DNA of 64,000 nucleotides, from contig NC_064537.1 in the NCBI RefSeq assembly GCF_023856365.1, forward strand, positions 687,001 to 751,000, given 5' to 3'. The DNA comes from Brienomyrus brachyistius (taxonomy: Eukaryota; Chordata; Actinopteri; Osteoglossiformes; Mormyridae). Below are positions 26,936-39,199 of the stretch, piece after piece (positions within the stretch are counted from its first letter, which is position 1; every line of letters starts with the position of its first letter). The position numbers were made by a program, and so were the translations under genes. The notes beneath the pieces were generated by a model, which was not told the DNA's origin, did no database searches, and saw only the letters and a program-made list of their open reading frames with translations.

Positions 26936-27845
26936 AGTTGTGTATTGTTCAGTCTAAAGCCATTGTACTTTCTTATAAACACAGAAACCAAGCAAATGTT
27001 CCCGAGATCTAACTTTCACTGGCTTTCATACAATGTGACAGGAATTATGTGTATTTTTATTTTACCCATAACGGCCATCCAGAGATTTTTAAAAGGAACA
27101 CTGCTCATTTGAATCGGACATGGAGGTCGAGCTAAATGGCCAAATCAAGTCAAGCTGTCCTGTTTTGCATCCCTTCCTAACCCATCTTGTGGCCAATAGA
27201 CAGCAGCTTGCGGAGACAGTGAGGCCAGCTGAACCTGGCCTGCGATTTGAGGAGAATCTCAGCGGTCGCAGCTTGAACTTCGGCTGCTAACGGCTGCTAA
27301 CGGCTTATTCCCCTGCTTCGTTAGAGATTTTTTATAGGGCCTGTTCTATCCAAACACTTTTACTCCCACAGGTACCTCAATGTATAGAACTACCAGATTA
27401 ATTTTTACTAGTAAAGTTTTCCTTTTGGACATTGAAAACAAAAATAACACATATCTTTATACAGTAATGGACTTATTAATGTTACATGGGAGTAGAATAG
27501 GAAGTACGCAGCCCTGCGGATGGACCTCATGAGTGCTTCATCTGAACATGCATGTGGAAATCATCAGACATACTTCCATTGGTCCAAACAGCTCTGGGAC
27601 TCTGCCCTCACTATGATCCCCCCCGTCATTAACATCATCTCAGGTCATGACAAAGCTTATTCTCATCTTTGCTCCCTTTCCCTCTCTTTATGTATAGAGT
27701 GTAGGTTTGTGTAGTCCCAGTGCCCAGTGTTCTCCTTGTTAAACAGTCTCTAGACTCTCCTTATTGTTTGTCCCTACCTCTGTTTGACCCCTCATCAGTT
27801 CACCTTTTGTTTCCAAATAAAGTCCTTCAGTTCCCCCACATGTAT
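26936..27845. other. Unassigned intergenic stretch
   Basis: A nearly perfect duplication GGCTGCTAACGGCTGCTAAC occurs at 27281-27303. No coding or mobile remnant was recognised. Confidence 0.4.
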
Positions 27846-27847
27846 TC

Positions 27848-28597
27848 AAGGAGTTTACCTGTGTGTAGGAAATCTCTACAGCCTTCCTGGAGTTTACCTG
27901 TGTGTAGGAGATCTCTACAGCCTTCCTGGTGTTTACCTGTGTGTAGGAGATCTCTACAGCCTTCCTGGTGTTTACCTGTGTGTAGGAGATCTCTACAGCC
28001 TTCCTGGAGTTTACCTCTGTGTAGGAGATCTCTACAGCCTTCCTGGTGTTTACCTCTGTGTAGGAGATCTCTACAGCCTTCCTGGTGTTTACCTGTGTGT
28101 AGGAGATCTCTACAGCCTTCCTGGAGTTTACCTCTGTGTAGGAGATCTCTACAGTCTTCCTGGTGTTTACCTCTGTGTAGGAGATCTCTACAGCCTTCCT
28201 GGTGTTTACCTGTGTGTAGGAGATCTCTACAGCCTTCCTGGAGTTTACCTCTGTGTAGGAGATCTCTACAGCCTTCCTGGTGTTTACCTGTGTGTAGGAG
28301 ATCTCTACAGCCTTCCTGGAGTTTACCTGTGTGTAGGAGATCTCTACAGTCTTCCTGGTGTTTACCTGTGTGTAGGAGATCTCTACAGCCTTCCTGGAGT
28401 TTACCTCTGTGTAGGAGATCTCTACAGCCTTCCTGGTGTTTACCTGTGTGTAGGAGATCTCTACAGCCTTCCTGGAGTTTACCTGTGTGTAGGAGATCTC
28501 TACAGACTTCCTGGTGTTTACCTGTGTGTAGGAGATCTCTACAAACTTCCTGGTGGTTACCTGTGTGTAGGAGATCTCTACAAACTTCCTGGAATCT
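27848..28597. repeat. Minisatellite, 39-bp unit
   Basis: About 19 copies of a 39-bp unit (GTAGGAGATCTCTACAGCCT core). Copies differ mainly by GAGTTTACC/GTGTTTACC and TGTGTGTAG/TCTGTGTAG. The period is a multiple of three and no frame has stops, so 289-346 codon frames run on both strands ('VYLCVGDLYSLPG' on plus). No start context, domain or neighbouring exon supports a gene. Confidence 0.95.
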
Positions 28598-28599
28598 TC

Positions 28600-29160
28600 A
28601 TGCTGTTTGACTACAGCTTCTATGGCATTTATGGGAAGTATTTTAGAGACTGAAATCACTGTGCAGTTTGTACACAATGTGTCCTTCATAATTAACCATG
28701 CACTACAGAAGGAAATCAGAAAGCACTTCCAAAGTAATCCTGAGCTTTGGAGAGTCTCCAGCCGGAGATGTGGAGCCACGGGACCCTTAAATCCCGCTGA
28801 TGGTTCTGGGCGTGGCTCGGTATCTCCACACTTTACCCTGAGTCTCCATTCCTTTTTCTGCTCGTTTCTGCTGGGCAGCTAATGCCATTTGGGTAGATCT
28901 CCCCCCCCCCACACAGTATGCTGTCTCTCTCTAAGGGTGAAATTAAGCCTATTTGAATATACCTGCAGCATCTAAAGTTTAAGAGGCATCACACTCCGGC
29001 CCAAGACCAAATTTGTGCTGACTGCAACTCAAAATTATTTTAAAATGCTGTAAATAACTACAGACATCAGCACAACGTCAACGAGATGTGACATTTAAGA
29101 TGTCAGTAGCTGTGCCATTTGTACACACCATGTACACCACTGATGTGACAATAATATATA
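28600..29160. other. Unassigned intergenic stretch
   Basis: Nothing recognisable was seen apart from a short C-run near 28900. Confidence 0.4.
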
Positions 29161-29165
29161 TCCAG

Positions 29166-29262
29166 GATCAGGTGGGTGGGTGCCCATCCAATCGCATCAC
29201 CTGGTGGGTGACCATCCAATCATTTCACCTGGTGGGTGCCAATCCAAGCACATCACCCGGGA
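29166..29262. repeat. Short tandem, ~33-bp unit, three copies
   Basis: Three diverged copies of CACCTGGTGGGTG followed by CCATCCAATCA. They lie just upstream of a Tc1 fragment. Confidence 0.7.
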
Positions 29263-29399
29263 AGGCGTGGCATTGTGTTTCAGTGGCTTTACTGCAAATG
29301 TGGATGGACTGGGTGTGTGTGCCTAGGATGTGTGCCCAGCTGCAGTGCCCAAGGTTACTTTACCAGCAGCTGGATCACTCATCGGGTTAGTGGCTGCTG

Positions 29400-29720
29400 A
29401 TGTAATGCTGAAGGAACCAGCCTATATCTACACGTTTTGGGTAGACCTGCTGCCTGGATGCTGGAAGGTCACTGGTTGAATTCCTGCACTCAGTAGAGAA
29501 ATATGCACAGCCATCAGAGGATGCTTCAAAGGTAAGCCATTTGGTTAGGATTCTTTCTACAGCAAGATAATGACCAAAAACACACTGCAATTCAGAGTAA
29601 TGACCTGACCCTCCTGGCCTCCTGACCTAAATCTCATGGAAATTGTGTGGAATGAACTGGGCAGAAGAATCCAACCAAGACACAGACTCAGTCTCCTCCA
29701 GACTTTGCTGTGATTGTAAT
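29400..29720 (+). mobile_element. Tc1-like transposase C-terminal fragment
   Basis: Broken frames give 'LQQDNDQKHTA' (near 29560-29590) and, after a frame change, a stretch like 'PDLNLMEIVWNELGRRIQ' (near 29615-29675). This is the conserved last part of Tc1-like transposases, around the third catalytic acid. Only a fragment remains. Confidence 0.7.
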
Positions 29721-32340
29721 TGCTATTCATACTTCATACTCGCAGATTGAAATCACTGTGAAAGACCCAACAGTGAGGTTTGGAATATGAAAGCAGGTCA
29801 GCTATGGACATTCTGGCTGAGTTTCATCCCCCCCAGGGTGAGGGGGCAGGTTGGTGATGTTATAATCCGACCAGAGTGACTTGAACACTATCCTGCAAAC
29901 CACAAAACACCCTCCCGCCCCATACATGGGCAAGCCCCATGTAATCAGCCTGTTAATCAGCGTGTTTGTGTGCACCTGAGTTATCTCTTTACATTTAACG
30001 CTTGAACATGAAAAATGTGACTGCCAGCGCTAGCCAGTGGTGTCACAAAGATCCTCCAAACATCAGCTTCCTGTTGCCCTCCATCGTCTCCTCTTGGCTC
30101 CCCCTCTGCTACTGTTTGGGCTGCTAAATCCGCTCCTTCTTAGTACTGCCAGAGCTTCCTGCTGGAAAAACCTAAAGACAGACAGACAGTTAGCACTTTA
30201 GCTAACTGCCACTGGCATCACGGGAGCTGGTTTGGCCTGCGTTTAAGCATCCTCTCATGTTGCTATGGAGACTACTTACGAAGCGGCCCAGCTGATTGGC
30301 CTTAGCTTCTTAGCTTAAATATCTCATTAGAGTTATTCGGAGGGTTATCTAGGGGCTCACGGGGCAACCAAAACATCGAGGGTCCCTCCGTGGGGACCAT
30401 TTGTTATGCTGTTTATTTGGTTGGTTTTTCATAACTTTTATATATCACCCCTTCTGCATTATACCTTTCTTCATAAATACTGTCTTTCACCATATTTCTC
30501 CTCCTTAAGTATGAACGGGATGTTGATGTGTGGTCAGTGGTCAGTGACAATCCCAGCTTCAGCAGTGACATTTAGCTGTTGTGCCCTGGTGAATTTGTAC
30601 CTTGGCATATCGGTACCTTGTGCTGAGTGTCTCTTATCTTCAGGTAAATGGAAACTGCTTTCTGCTCCCTAATGATGGGCTAGAGTTGCTGTGGGGAAAA
30701 CGACCAATCAGAGTGGAGGCCACACAACGATCCGAGGTCGAGGGGAGGCAGAAACGACCAGCGAGGCAGCTCTCTTCAAGCCATGTGAAATTTCATTTCT
30801 TCTTATTTTTCTTAAGCTTCATTTCTTTGTCGTGAGAATGAAAGTGGCAAAATAAATGAGGACACATCAGGTAGAGAAGAGCAGCAGAAGACGATGATGA
30901 ATATGAAGCAGCCTGAAGAGCGCGGATGCAGATTAACACGCCTGAGCGAGGAGCCCTCAGACCTGAATATCAATGTGCGGCTGCGCGGCTCTCGCCCATC
31001 TCAATGAGCTCAACATGGCCTGTGTTCAGGGGCCCTCTTGCACTGGAACGTGAGAGGATGCTGAATGTTCGTTCTGCTCAAGGTCACACTACCGACACTC
31101 CATCTGAAGGGTTTCTGAGGCTGTGCTCTGGGAGTCATGGGTCTTGGCCTGATCCCTCACCAACCAAAAACAGAGTATGTGTATGACTACACAGAAATGA
31201 CACGTTCACCTGCACTCGGTCGTCAGATAACTTTTGAGGTGATACATGATTAAAGGTTTTAGCATTGTAGCTAGCCTTTCGTTTTTATTGCTTAAAACTT
31301 CCATGACAGATTTTCCAGTTATAAAATGCACCGAAGCAGGGAGTTTGCCTTTCGTGTAGCCTGCAGACATTAATTCACTTTGCTTCAAATAGTCCAACTA
31401 GAGTGCAAGTTTACAGCCGCTTGCACAGCAGCATACACATCAAGAACAAAGGCGATAATTACAAAATGCTAATTGGCTTCAGCTCCCGTGGGAGGATGAA
31501 TGTGGGAGCTGTGGTTTCTTATGCTAATTCATCATCTCCCAGCTGGAAATCTGGATGCTGGGATATGAAACATCTCCAGTATGGAGCAGTACGACAAGCA
31601 GGTGCTTGGAGCTGTCCACAAAATATCCCACAGAACAGTAACATGCAGCAGAAATGGATGGGTATGTGTATGGATGAAGGAGTTTGCTAAAATCGACATA
31701 GATGGGTGACACTACACCTGCTCAGCTGAAACATGCCACCCTGCTTCCAGACACTTTTCAGTATGACACCTACATCTGTCTGAGTCTGAGCATCCAGCTA
31801 GCACATGCCGGCGGCCATGGCACTGATTGTCTGCACCGTGGGGGGTGTTTTCCCAGCGGAAGCTTCCAGTGCTCTCCGAAGGGTCCTAAAGAGATTTTCT
31901 GTGCTGGAGGAGAACAGAGCTTAGACCATGTAACGACCATTGGCTGCTTCCTGCTTCTGGCTACCATGGGATGAAATGGGGGTCCTGGAAAGAGAGTAGA
32001 GTTCAGGGCGGCCATGATTACTTAACCAGGACTGGGAAGCCATTGGTTGAACCGGCTGGGAGCCCCAGACTCTGGGGTCCGATCAGCCAATGGGAACAGA
32101 GAAAGAGGAGATCGGTCATCATTGTGTTATCCTAGTGGAATTGAGGAATGCTGCTCAGCACAAATGGCAGTACCGCCAACTCCTCAGAAACTGGGAATGT
32201 GTGTCAGCGAGCCGCAGAGGGAGTGGGGGATGTACCTCCGCCCAGGCCCCGGATTTAGGGGTCCCCCCGGGCTGCTGAACAAGATCCCTATAGTATAATT
32301 TTCTTCATTTTGGGGATGGACAGCCAGATGGAGGGAAAGG
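29721..32340. other. Unassigned intergenic stretch
   Basis: I found no exon set, array or mobile remnant I could name over about 2.6 kb. Small open frames are not supported by domains. Confidence 0.4.
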
Positions 32341-32367
32341 CCTAGTGTGGGTTTTCCCAAGGTCTGG

Positions 32368-32515
32368 GAGGGATGTGCGTGCTGGGGTGTTCCCACCAGG
32401 CAGCACCTGGGGTCCTGGGAGGGATGTGCGTGCTGGGGTGTTCCCACCAGGCAGCACCTGGGGTCCTGGGAGGGATGTGCGTGCTGGGGTGTCCCCACTT
32501 GGCCCCCCAATGGAC
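32368..32515. repeat. Minisatellite, ~52-bp unit, three copies
   Basis: Three nearly identical copies of a unit containing GGGAGGGATGTGCGTGCTGG and GGTGTTCCCACC. The last copy is altered at its end (GGTGTCCCCACTTGG). Confidence 0.9.
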
Positions 32516-32911
32516 TGCCCTACACCATGCTCCCATCCAAGCCGGCAGCCAATCACAAGCGTCCATTTTCTCTCCTGTGCTTGGGGAAATACTGCAGATC
32601 TGGCTCGAGACCAGGCTGTGTGCATCTCCTGAGAAGCTCCACAGTACCTCGTCCTGACTCCGCATCTCATCCTTAAAGGTGTGTGTGTGTCTCTCTCTTT
32701 CTCTCTCTCTCACCCAGCCCTGAGCCCCCCATAAACATCCCGGGACTGCTCTGTGGACCCTGACTGAAGCGTAACTGCCGATGTGTGGCTGAAATGACAG
32801 GGAGCAGGGCTGTTTTAATTAGAGGTTGTTCATCTGGAAATCCCAGCTACTCGTGCGGCTCTCGCTGAGGTGTCTGATGGCCAGGAGGGGCATCAGCCTA
32901 TCTGGGCGTGT

Positions 32912-33490
32912 GCCTGTGTGTGTGTGTGTGTCTCTGTGTGTGTATGGGTTATATATATACTATATACATGTGTGTGAGTGTATGTGATTGTGCATGTGAT
33001 AGTATGTGTGCCTGTGTGTGTGAAAGTCTGTGAATGTGATTGTGTTTGTATGTGTGTAGCTGACAGTATGTTTGCGTTTGAGAGCATTTGAGAGTGTGTG
33101 TCTCTGTGTATGTGAGAATGTGTCTGTGATGGCGTGTGTGTAACAATGTGTGTCAGTGACTCAGTTTGTATGTGAGTGTGTGTCTGTGATTGTGTGTCTA
33201 TTTGAGAATGTGTCTGTGATTATGTTTGTATGTAAGAGTGTGTATGTGTCTATGTGTGTGTGTATGTGAGTGTATGTCTGTGATCAAGTGTGCATGTGTC
33301 TGTGATTGTGTCTGTGATTGTGTATGTGGTGTGTGTGTATGTGAGAGTGTATGTCTGTGATCGAGTGTGTGTGTGTGATTGTGTGCATTTGAGTGTGTTT
33401 GTCTGTGATTGTGTGTATGTGAGAGTATGTATGTGTCTGTGTCTGTGATTGTGTGTATGTGAGAGTGTGTATGTGTCTGTGTTTGACTCA
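32912..33490. repeat. Imperfect TG-rich microsatellite tract
   Basis: Nearly 580 bp of interrupted TG repeats, with recurring GTCTGTGATTGTGTGTATGT and GAGAGTGTGTATG variants. The minus-strand Thr/His-rich frames are artefacts. Confidence 0.9.
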
Positions 33491-33559
33491 CTTGTCAGTG
33501 CGCACATGACTTGAATTAACCAATGAAAGATGACTTCAATGCTAAAAAAAACCTCATGT

Positions 33560-34590
33560 TATTCCCTGTTCATTTTTTGTAATGGTGAAGAAAAGTGAGC
33601 ATCAGAAGTGCTGTTATCACAAAATGTGCGGCTTCCAATGGCTGTAAGGTCATATCCAAAGACCCGGGTGTCTGTTTCCACAGTATGCAACATTATTAAG
33701 AATTTGATATGTATGGAACTGTCAAGAACGTCCCTAGACGTGCAGGGAAGAGGAAAATTGATGAGAGAAGTCTTCATCGGTTAGTGCAACCTGTGGAGAA
33801 AACACCACCAACGTCCAAAGACCTAGAGGCTGAGCTGGAACAACCTGCAGTCACGGCTTCAGGATGTACTATGTACTGCACTGAACCGAGAAGGGCTTTA
33901 TGGGCCAAGGAGGACCTACTGCTGGAGATAAGACATCAAATGAAACAAATTATCTTTTCCAAAGAATAGCTGGACAAACCAAAAAACTTATGGGAAAATG
34001 TTCTGTGGACAGCCAGATCCAAATTAGAGCTTTTTGGCAATGCATGTTTGTTTAAAGACGGCAAATGAAGCTTATAAGGAAAATAGCAGCCTACCTACAG
34101 TAAAGCGTAGTGAGGATCCATAACGCCGGGCGCTGCTTTGCTGCGTCTGCTGCTGGAGGCTTAGACCATATCACAGGAATCATGAGGATTACCAAGGGAT
34201 GTTAGAGCAAAATGTGCTACACAAGGTAAGAAAACTAGGTTTAAGTTGAAGATTATGGGTTCTCCAGCAAGACAAAGATCCAAAGCACACCTCCAAAGGG
34301 ACACAAGAATGTCTGAAAGGGAAAAAATGTATCGTCTTAAAGTGGCCAGCAATGAGTCCTGATCTAAATCCTGTTGAAAATCTTTGAAGAGAGCTGAAAT
34401 CTGCCATTGGGAAAAAGATTCCTGCAAACATCCAAGAGCTTGAACAAACTGGAAGAGTTGGAGAACATTCCAGCTGACAGGTGTAAGAAGTTTATGGATG
34501 CTAGACCAAAGGTCTGGAGGCAGTAATCACTGCTAAAGGGTGTGCAGCCTTAAGGAAAGGTGCCTTCATCATTGTCCATATTCCCTGCTA
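33560..34590 (+). mobile_element. Tc1-like DNA transposon fossil
   Basis: A plus-strand transposase fossil broken by many stops. The N-terminal DNA-binding part appears at 33709-33880 ('KNVPRRAGKRKIDERSLHRL'). A glycine-rich middle lies near 34130-34160, and the C-terminal part near 34255-34400 ('[16 protein letters not shown]'-like, then a diverged '[10 protein letters not shown]'). Inverted repeat ends were not identified. It would have encoded a cut-and-paste transposase of the Tc1 family. Confidence 0.85.
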
Positions 34591-34599
34591 ATCCTTCTT

Positions 34600-35815
34600 A
34601 GAAATTATTATATGTAAGTTGAAAAATAATGTTTTTTGGCTCTGGATATCCAATTGAAATATGCTGATGATACAAATGTTGTACATTTCCATTTATTCTA
34701 CTGGTTATGCAAAAAAAAATGAAAGGGAGCTGATAATGGAGACCAGGGCTATGACTAAGAGTGGAATCGGAGACTTATGAGATGCCAGGAGCAGCTGACT
34801 TACTGCGTGTCCACTGCTAACTACACACTGAAAGAATTCACAGAAAACACACACCATTTACTTCAAAATAAACTTGAGCTGCATTCTTCCATGTGTAGGT
34901 TTTAATCCTGGGGGCTGAGTTATCTGCAGGAGAAGATAAAGGGACCACAGTGACCCCCTTATCCGCTGACTGTCAGTCAAGACCCCAGCCCAGCGAGATT
35001 CAGAAGGAAATGCCACGGCACCTGCCTGTCGCACCCTGCTGGCCTGCGGGGGTATTACAGTGCCATTAGTAAATCTGCCTCCTCCTTTTGTGTCAGATTA
35101 GAAGGCCTCACTGAGGTTTCATTACATGGACAGCACACTGCACAGAGCCACTCACAATCCCATTAACTTTCAGTTTGATGGTTTACCTTCCAAGGAACTG
35201 GCACTGGGAATTTATAAAGAGGCTGGCTGTCATGGAGCATTGTGGGTATTTCTGACCTTGAGCTTTCTCTCCACCCCGTGAGATGATGGTTTTGCCGAAA
35301 TCAATAAGATTTACACGACCCAATCTAGTAAGTTCCTGCCTCCGGGTGGTAGAGCCACTGGAAAGTAAAAGACAGTGAGCCGTAAGAGAATACGGAAGGG
35401 AAGCACAGCTATAGGAAAGAGTGATGCATAAAAGAGGGGGGAACTCTCCAAGCTTAGCGTGTAGTCTGGGTGAACCTATGACTTGTGACAATATGCGGAG
35501 TGACTCAGCTGAAGTGAAATTGAAGTAACGGTATGACGTAGCAGCCCTGTGCCTGGCCGTGTCCCAAAAGGGATCTCCTCTGAGGGATCTCTTCTGAGGG
35601 ATCTCCATGTGCTTCCCTTCAGCATGGAAACCTTGCCAATGTGACTTGAACCTGTGATACAGTATGCTACCAACAGGTGAACCACCGACACCCATCAAGG
35701 CCTGCAGAGACCCAACAAATGCTGACCACAGGAGAGCTTGTGTCTGCCTTTTAAGTTTAATGTTAGCTTTGATTGAAGCTAATTTTTTGAGAAGAGGATC
35801 GATAGCACAAAGTCG
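34600..35815. other. Unassigned stretch with a possible tRNA-like relic
   Basis: A 213-codon minus frame (35183-35824) has no recognisable domain. Near 35645-35695 the minus strand carries GGTTCAAGTCAC after GGTTCACCTGTTGGTAGCAT, which resembles a tRNA-derived SINE head, but the match is weak. A triple GGGATCTC repeat sits at 35570-35605. Confidence 0.35.
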
Positions 35816-35824
35816 ATAATACAA

Positions 35825-36772
35825 ACAACAACAAATTTATTACTGTATAGCGATTATCACAACATCACATTGTCTCAAAGTGCTTTACAGCATCCCCACC
35901 CAAAGCCCCCAGTGAGTAAGCCATAGGCGACAGTGGCAAGGAAAAACTCCCTAGAAGGAATAAACCTTGGGAGGAACCAGACTCAATGGGGGAGCCCATT
36001 CTCCTGGGGCCGGCAGGGAAAGTCGGAGAGATGGTTAAGTGCCAAGTAACACAGTCTACGTCATAAAATTCACAACCGGGGAGCAGGGAGGTGATGACAA
36101 GCTGGTGCCGGCGCTCCTTCTGATCGCCAGGCAACCAGTAGTAAGGCAGTCAGGTATACATGGAGGACGACACAGTCAGAAGGGCGAGCTGGACAGAAGG
36201 ACGTTAAGCATAGTGGAGATGTCGCATGTAGCAGGATGTGAAGGGTATCTTGATAGATTGAGGTCTCCAGGCAGCACCCCCCAGGAGGAGTAGGGGAAAT
36301 ACAGTATAATGTGCCATTAATCAAAGTAGGAGAGACTATAGGCAGTGCTAAAAGTTAGTAAGCTCTGGCAGATATGGCTATGGCAGCATCAGTAGGAGGG
36401 AGAGACAAGTGGGAATGCAGGCATGGGGAGTCCCTGAAATGCCAGCACTCCAGCTCCACAAGGGATTGTGAAGCTAGAGTGACAGCACTGACAGTCCAGT
36501 TAATCCAAAGCCAATGGCACCGATCCCCACCCAGCTCTACACCTCACACTACAGGTCTGACTGGGAGTGAAGAGTTAGCTAGAGCTAGAACTAGTGTCCC
36601 TATACGCTAAACTAAACAGGTGTGTTTTTAGTCTAGACTTGAATATTGAGAGTGAGCCTGAATCCCGCACATCCATTGGAAGATCATTCCACAGCTGAGG
36701 AGCTCTATTGGAGAAAGCTCTGCAGCCTGCCGTGGCTCTTTCTACCCTAGATACTAACAGATATCCTGCACC
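35825..36772 (-). mobile_element. L2-clade LINE, 3' fragment (copy 2)
   Basis: Shares its 3' region, block by block, with copy 1 at 1349-3595. It keeps only the last ~65 codons of ORF2 ('ATAGCRAF' and 'LKTHLFSLAYRD') and the 3' UTR. Similarity to copy 1 stops near 36765-36772, marking the 5' truncation point. The tail is AAC-type short repeats near 35822. Confidence 0.88.
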
Positions 36773-37065
36773 TTGAATAGGAGAGAGGTAGCTTCTCTTC
36801 CTGGACGCTCTGACTCCCGCACTCATGTCAGACACACCTTCAATATGACGGCAGGAGGCATTTCAGAAGCTGCACCTGTGAAGCAGGCATGGGATCTGGT
36901 GGGGTGTGTAGGAGGCACTTGGAGAAGTTAAGCTACTGTAACACAGACGCTAAGCTATGTAAAGGCTGAAGGAATGTGTCAGAGATGTCAAAGCAGAATC
37001 TGGGCTAGTGGGCCCATTCAGTGCAGGGGGCAGAGGGGCCCTTCATTGCAAAGGGGCCACACCTC

Positions 37066-37185
37066 ATAGGGGGTGGTGCAGTGGGCTAAGCCTGTGTGCC
37101 TGTATTCAGCGGCTCACCAGTTCAAACCCAGTCTGTGGGTCCTTCACTATATACATAGTCACATGACCCTGCCTGATAACCTCTG
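37066..37185 (+). mobile_element. tRNA-derived SINE head
   Basis: GTGGTGCAGTGGGCTAAGCC (A-box side), followed about 40 bases later by CAGTTCAAACCCAG (B-box side). This is the usual layout of a polymerase III promoter in a fish SINE. The 3' tail is not clear. Confidence 0.6.
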
Positions 37186-37503
37186 AGGATATTATGCTTC
37201 TTTCTGTGAGGATGTTATGTGGGGATGTCTGCACTCCCTTCACACTTAATGCGTGACACTCTTTTGTTCTACATCCCCAGTGAAAGTTTGCTAATTTACC
37301 CCGTTATATTCAATAATTTGTGCCTTGAGCTCATGTCCAGCCACTCTGCTGAAGGTTTTATCCATGTATCCGTGACTGCAGGACCCCATCTGCTCTGCTG
37401 TAGCATGTGGACGAGGATTGTCAGCTATCGCCAAATTAACCATATTAATCATATTTCCATAATTTCCTCTGCTTTCACCAAGTATATGTTTACCTGATAT
37501 ATT

Positions 37504-38010
37504 TACAGTACTGTGCAAAATTCTTAGGCAGGCAAAGAAAATTATGTTTAGATTATCCTCGTGTTGGTGTAAAACTATGATATTATGCCTATCAAAGTGT
37601 GTCAGCTTAGCCATTTCAGAACCTCTGCTAAAATCATCCTAGTAGCGACCGTCCAGTGCAGCCATGTATTTTTTGACTTGGCCACTAGCACACCTCATAC
37701 AGCTAGTCAATCTGTCACTGACTTTTTAAACCAATTCATTTAATTATTTAATTGAGCTGTTGGTGAAATTTAACAAAATCATGGAACGGCTGAGGAGAAG
37801 TTTGGGAACTGAAGTGGTGTTCATCTAGCCATCCAACCAGATTTTAGAAAACAGACGAAATTATTACTAGTTTTTATTGTGTTACTCTTAATTTGCACAT
37901 GTTCTAATGTTAAATTGTGTTTTTTGTTCTAAGCCAAAGTACACCTGCTACCCAGATAAACAGCTTTAAACATTTCTTTGGACTGCCTCAGACTTTTGCA
38001 CAGTGCTGTA
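37504..38010. mobile_element. Non-autonomous Tc1/mariner element (MITE)
   Basis: Terminal inverted repeats are TACAGTACTGTGCAAAATTC at 37504 and its inverse ending GCACAGTGCTGTA at 38010, with TA at both outer ends. The 507-bp interior has no transposase frame, so it would have depended on an enzyme supplied elsewhere. The ends match a common mariner-type family of fish. Confidence 0.85.
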
Positions 38011-39055
38011 CATTTTGTTTGATTTTAGCCCTCAAACCTGGTAGGTGAGATATCCCAGGGTGCACTGCGTGCGCAGAAGCACTGCGCCTCTCTGAGGCTG
38101 CCACTGGAAGGGAGCATCACCGAGGTGACATCCTCAGGCAGGTGCTGGTGTGTGGGATCCGCCCCACACTCAGGCAGGGGGGGGGGCTGTCTCAGCATCC
38201 ATGCTCATTTGTACCAACGTCTGAAAGCACTGGAACCCAAAATAAGACCGTGGATTCCTGCTTGTGAGATGGGACTTCTTGTTTCGTTCAGCTACCCTCA
38301 GAGCAGCAGTTCAGCTGAAACCCGCCACTGGCATCCTCATCAACATCCACTTCACTGCTGTCCAGTTCTGCATCTTCTATGTAGGAGAAAGAAAAGCAAA
38401 GCCAGAGTGTTTTCTCTTGTTTCTTTCTTTCAGCTGTTACAGAGAGACTAATTTAATTAAAGGAAGCCTCCTTATTAATTGCAATTGAATTGCCCTAATC
38501 TATAATTGCTGCAGGCATCCAATTCTCTTCACGTCACTCTTAATACCCCTCTTATCTCTTTTGATGGATTAACTGCAATTGCAAAACAAAGAAGCAGAAT
38601 ACATCGCTTTTTAATGGTGCTCACAGTGAATGGCGATGGGTGAGCGTCATACTTCAGAGATTAGCAGATTGAAACCTTTCACCAATAAACTCACTGATGA
38701 TGTTTTGAAAGTTGAACCGCATTGGAACACATTGACAAACTCACTCTCTGTTTGAAAATGAGTCAATTGCCTCAATTTGTCATTCTGCTGGAACACATGA
38801 ATGTAGCTGTAAGGTTCTTTATGCTTATTATTAAACATTAATTCAATGTTTTCTACAGAATTTTAAAATATACAAATTTTTTCTCCACGTAACATTTAAT
38901 GCATCCTACAGCTTAATTATCTGTCTAAGTACTTTAACATTCATTTAGACTTATAACACACAATCAAAACATCCACCACCACAAAAAACATCATCCAGGG
39001 TCTCAATTTCTCACCATACTGAGAAATAATGGCAGTTTCTGTTTTCCCACTTACT
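38011..39055. other. Unassigned intergenic stretch
   Basis: A G-run occurs near 38178-38187. No exon or element was recognised. Confidence 0.4.
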
Positions 39056-39057
39056 AA

Positions 39058-39059
39058 TA

Positions 39060-39146
<87 letters not shown>

Positions 39147-39195
39147 CTTCATTGATCTTAAAGGAAATTTAGGAAGGAAATCAAGTGCTTGATTA
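39058..39195 (-). mobile_element. GATA microsatellite with retroelement 3' end
   Basis: About 22 copies of GATA (39058-39146) are followed by TACTTCATTGATCTTAAAGG AAATTT. On the minus strand this reads as a LINE-type 3' terminus running into a TATC tail, so the microsatellite probably grew from the element's tail. Confidence 0.65.
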
Positions 39196-39199
39196 AGAA

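Noticed and set aside
34900..35170. Possible conserved non-coding element
   Set aside because: It is unique and free of simple repeats, but nothing in a single sequence can show conservation.
35183..35824. 213-codon minus-strand frame next to L2 copy 2
   Set aside because: No recognisable domain; it includes a probable tRNA-like SINE relic, so a chance frame is more likely.
36575..36835. Start Met of the minus frame in L2 copy 2 as a gene start
   Set aside because: The first ~20 codons lie outside the LINE match (break near 36765-36772), so the frame is a junction artefact.
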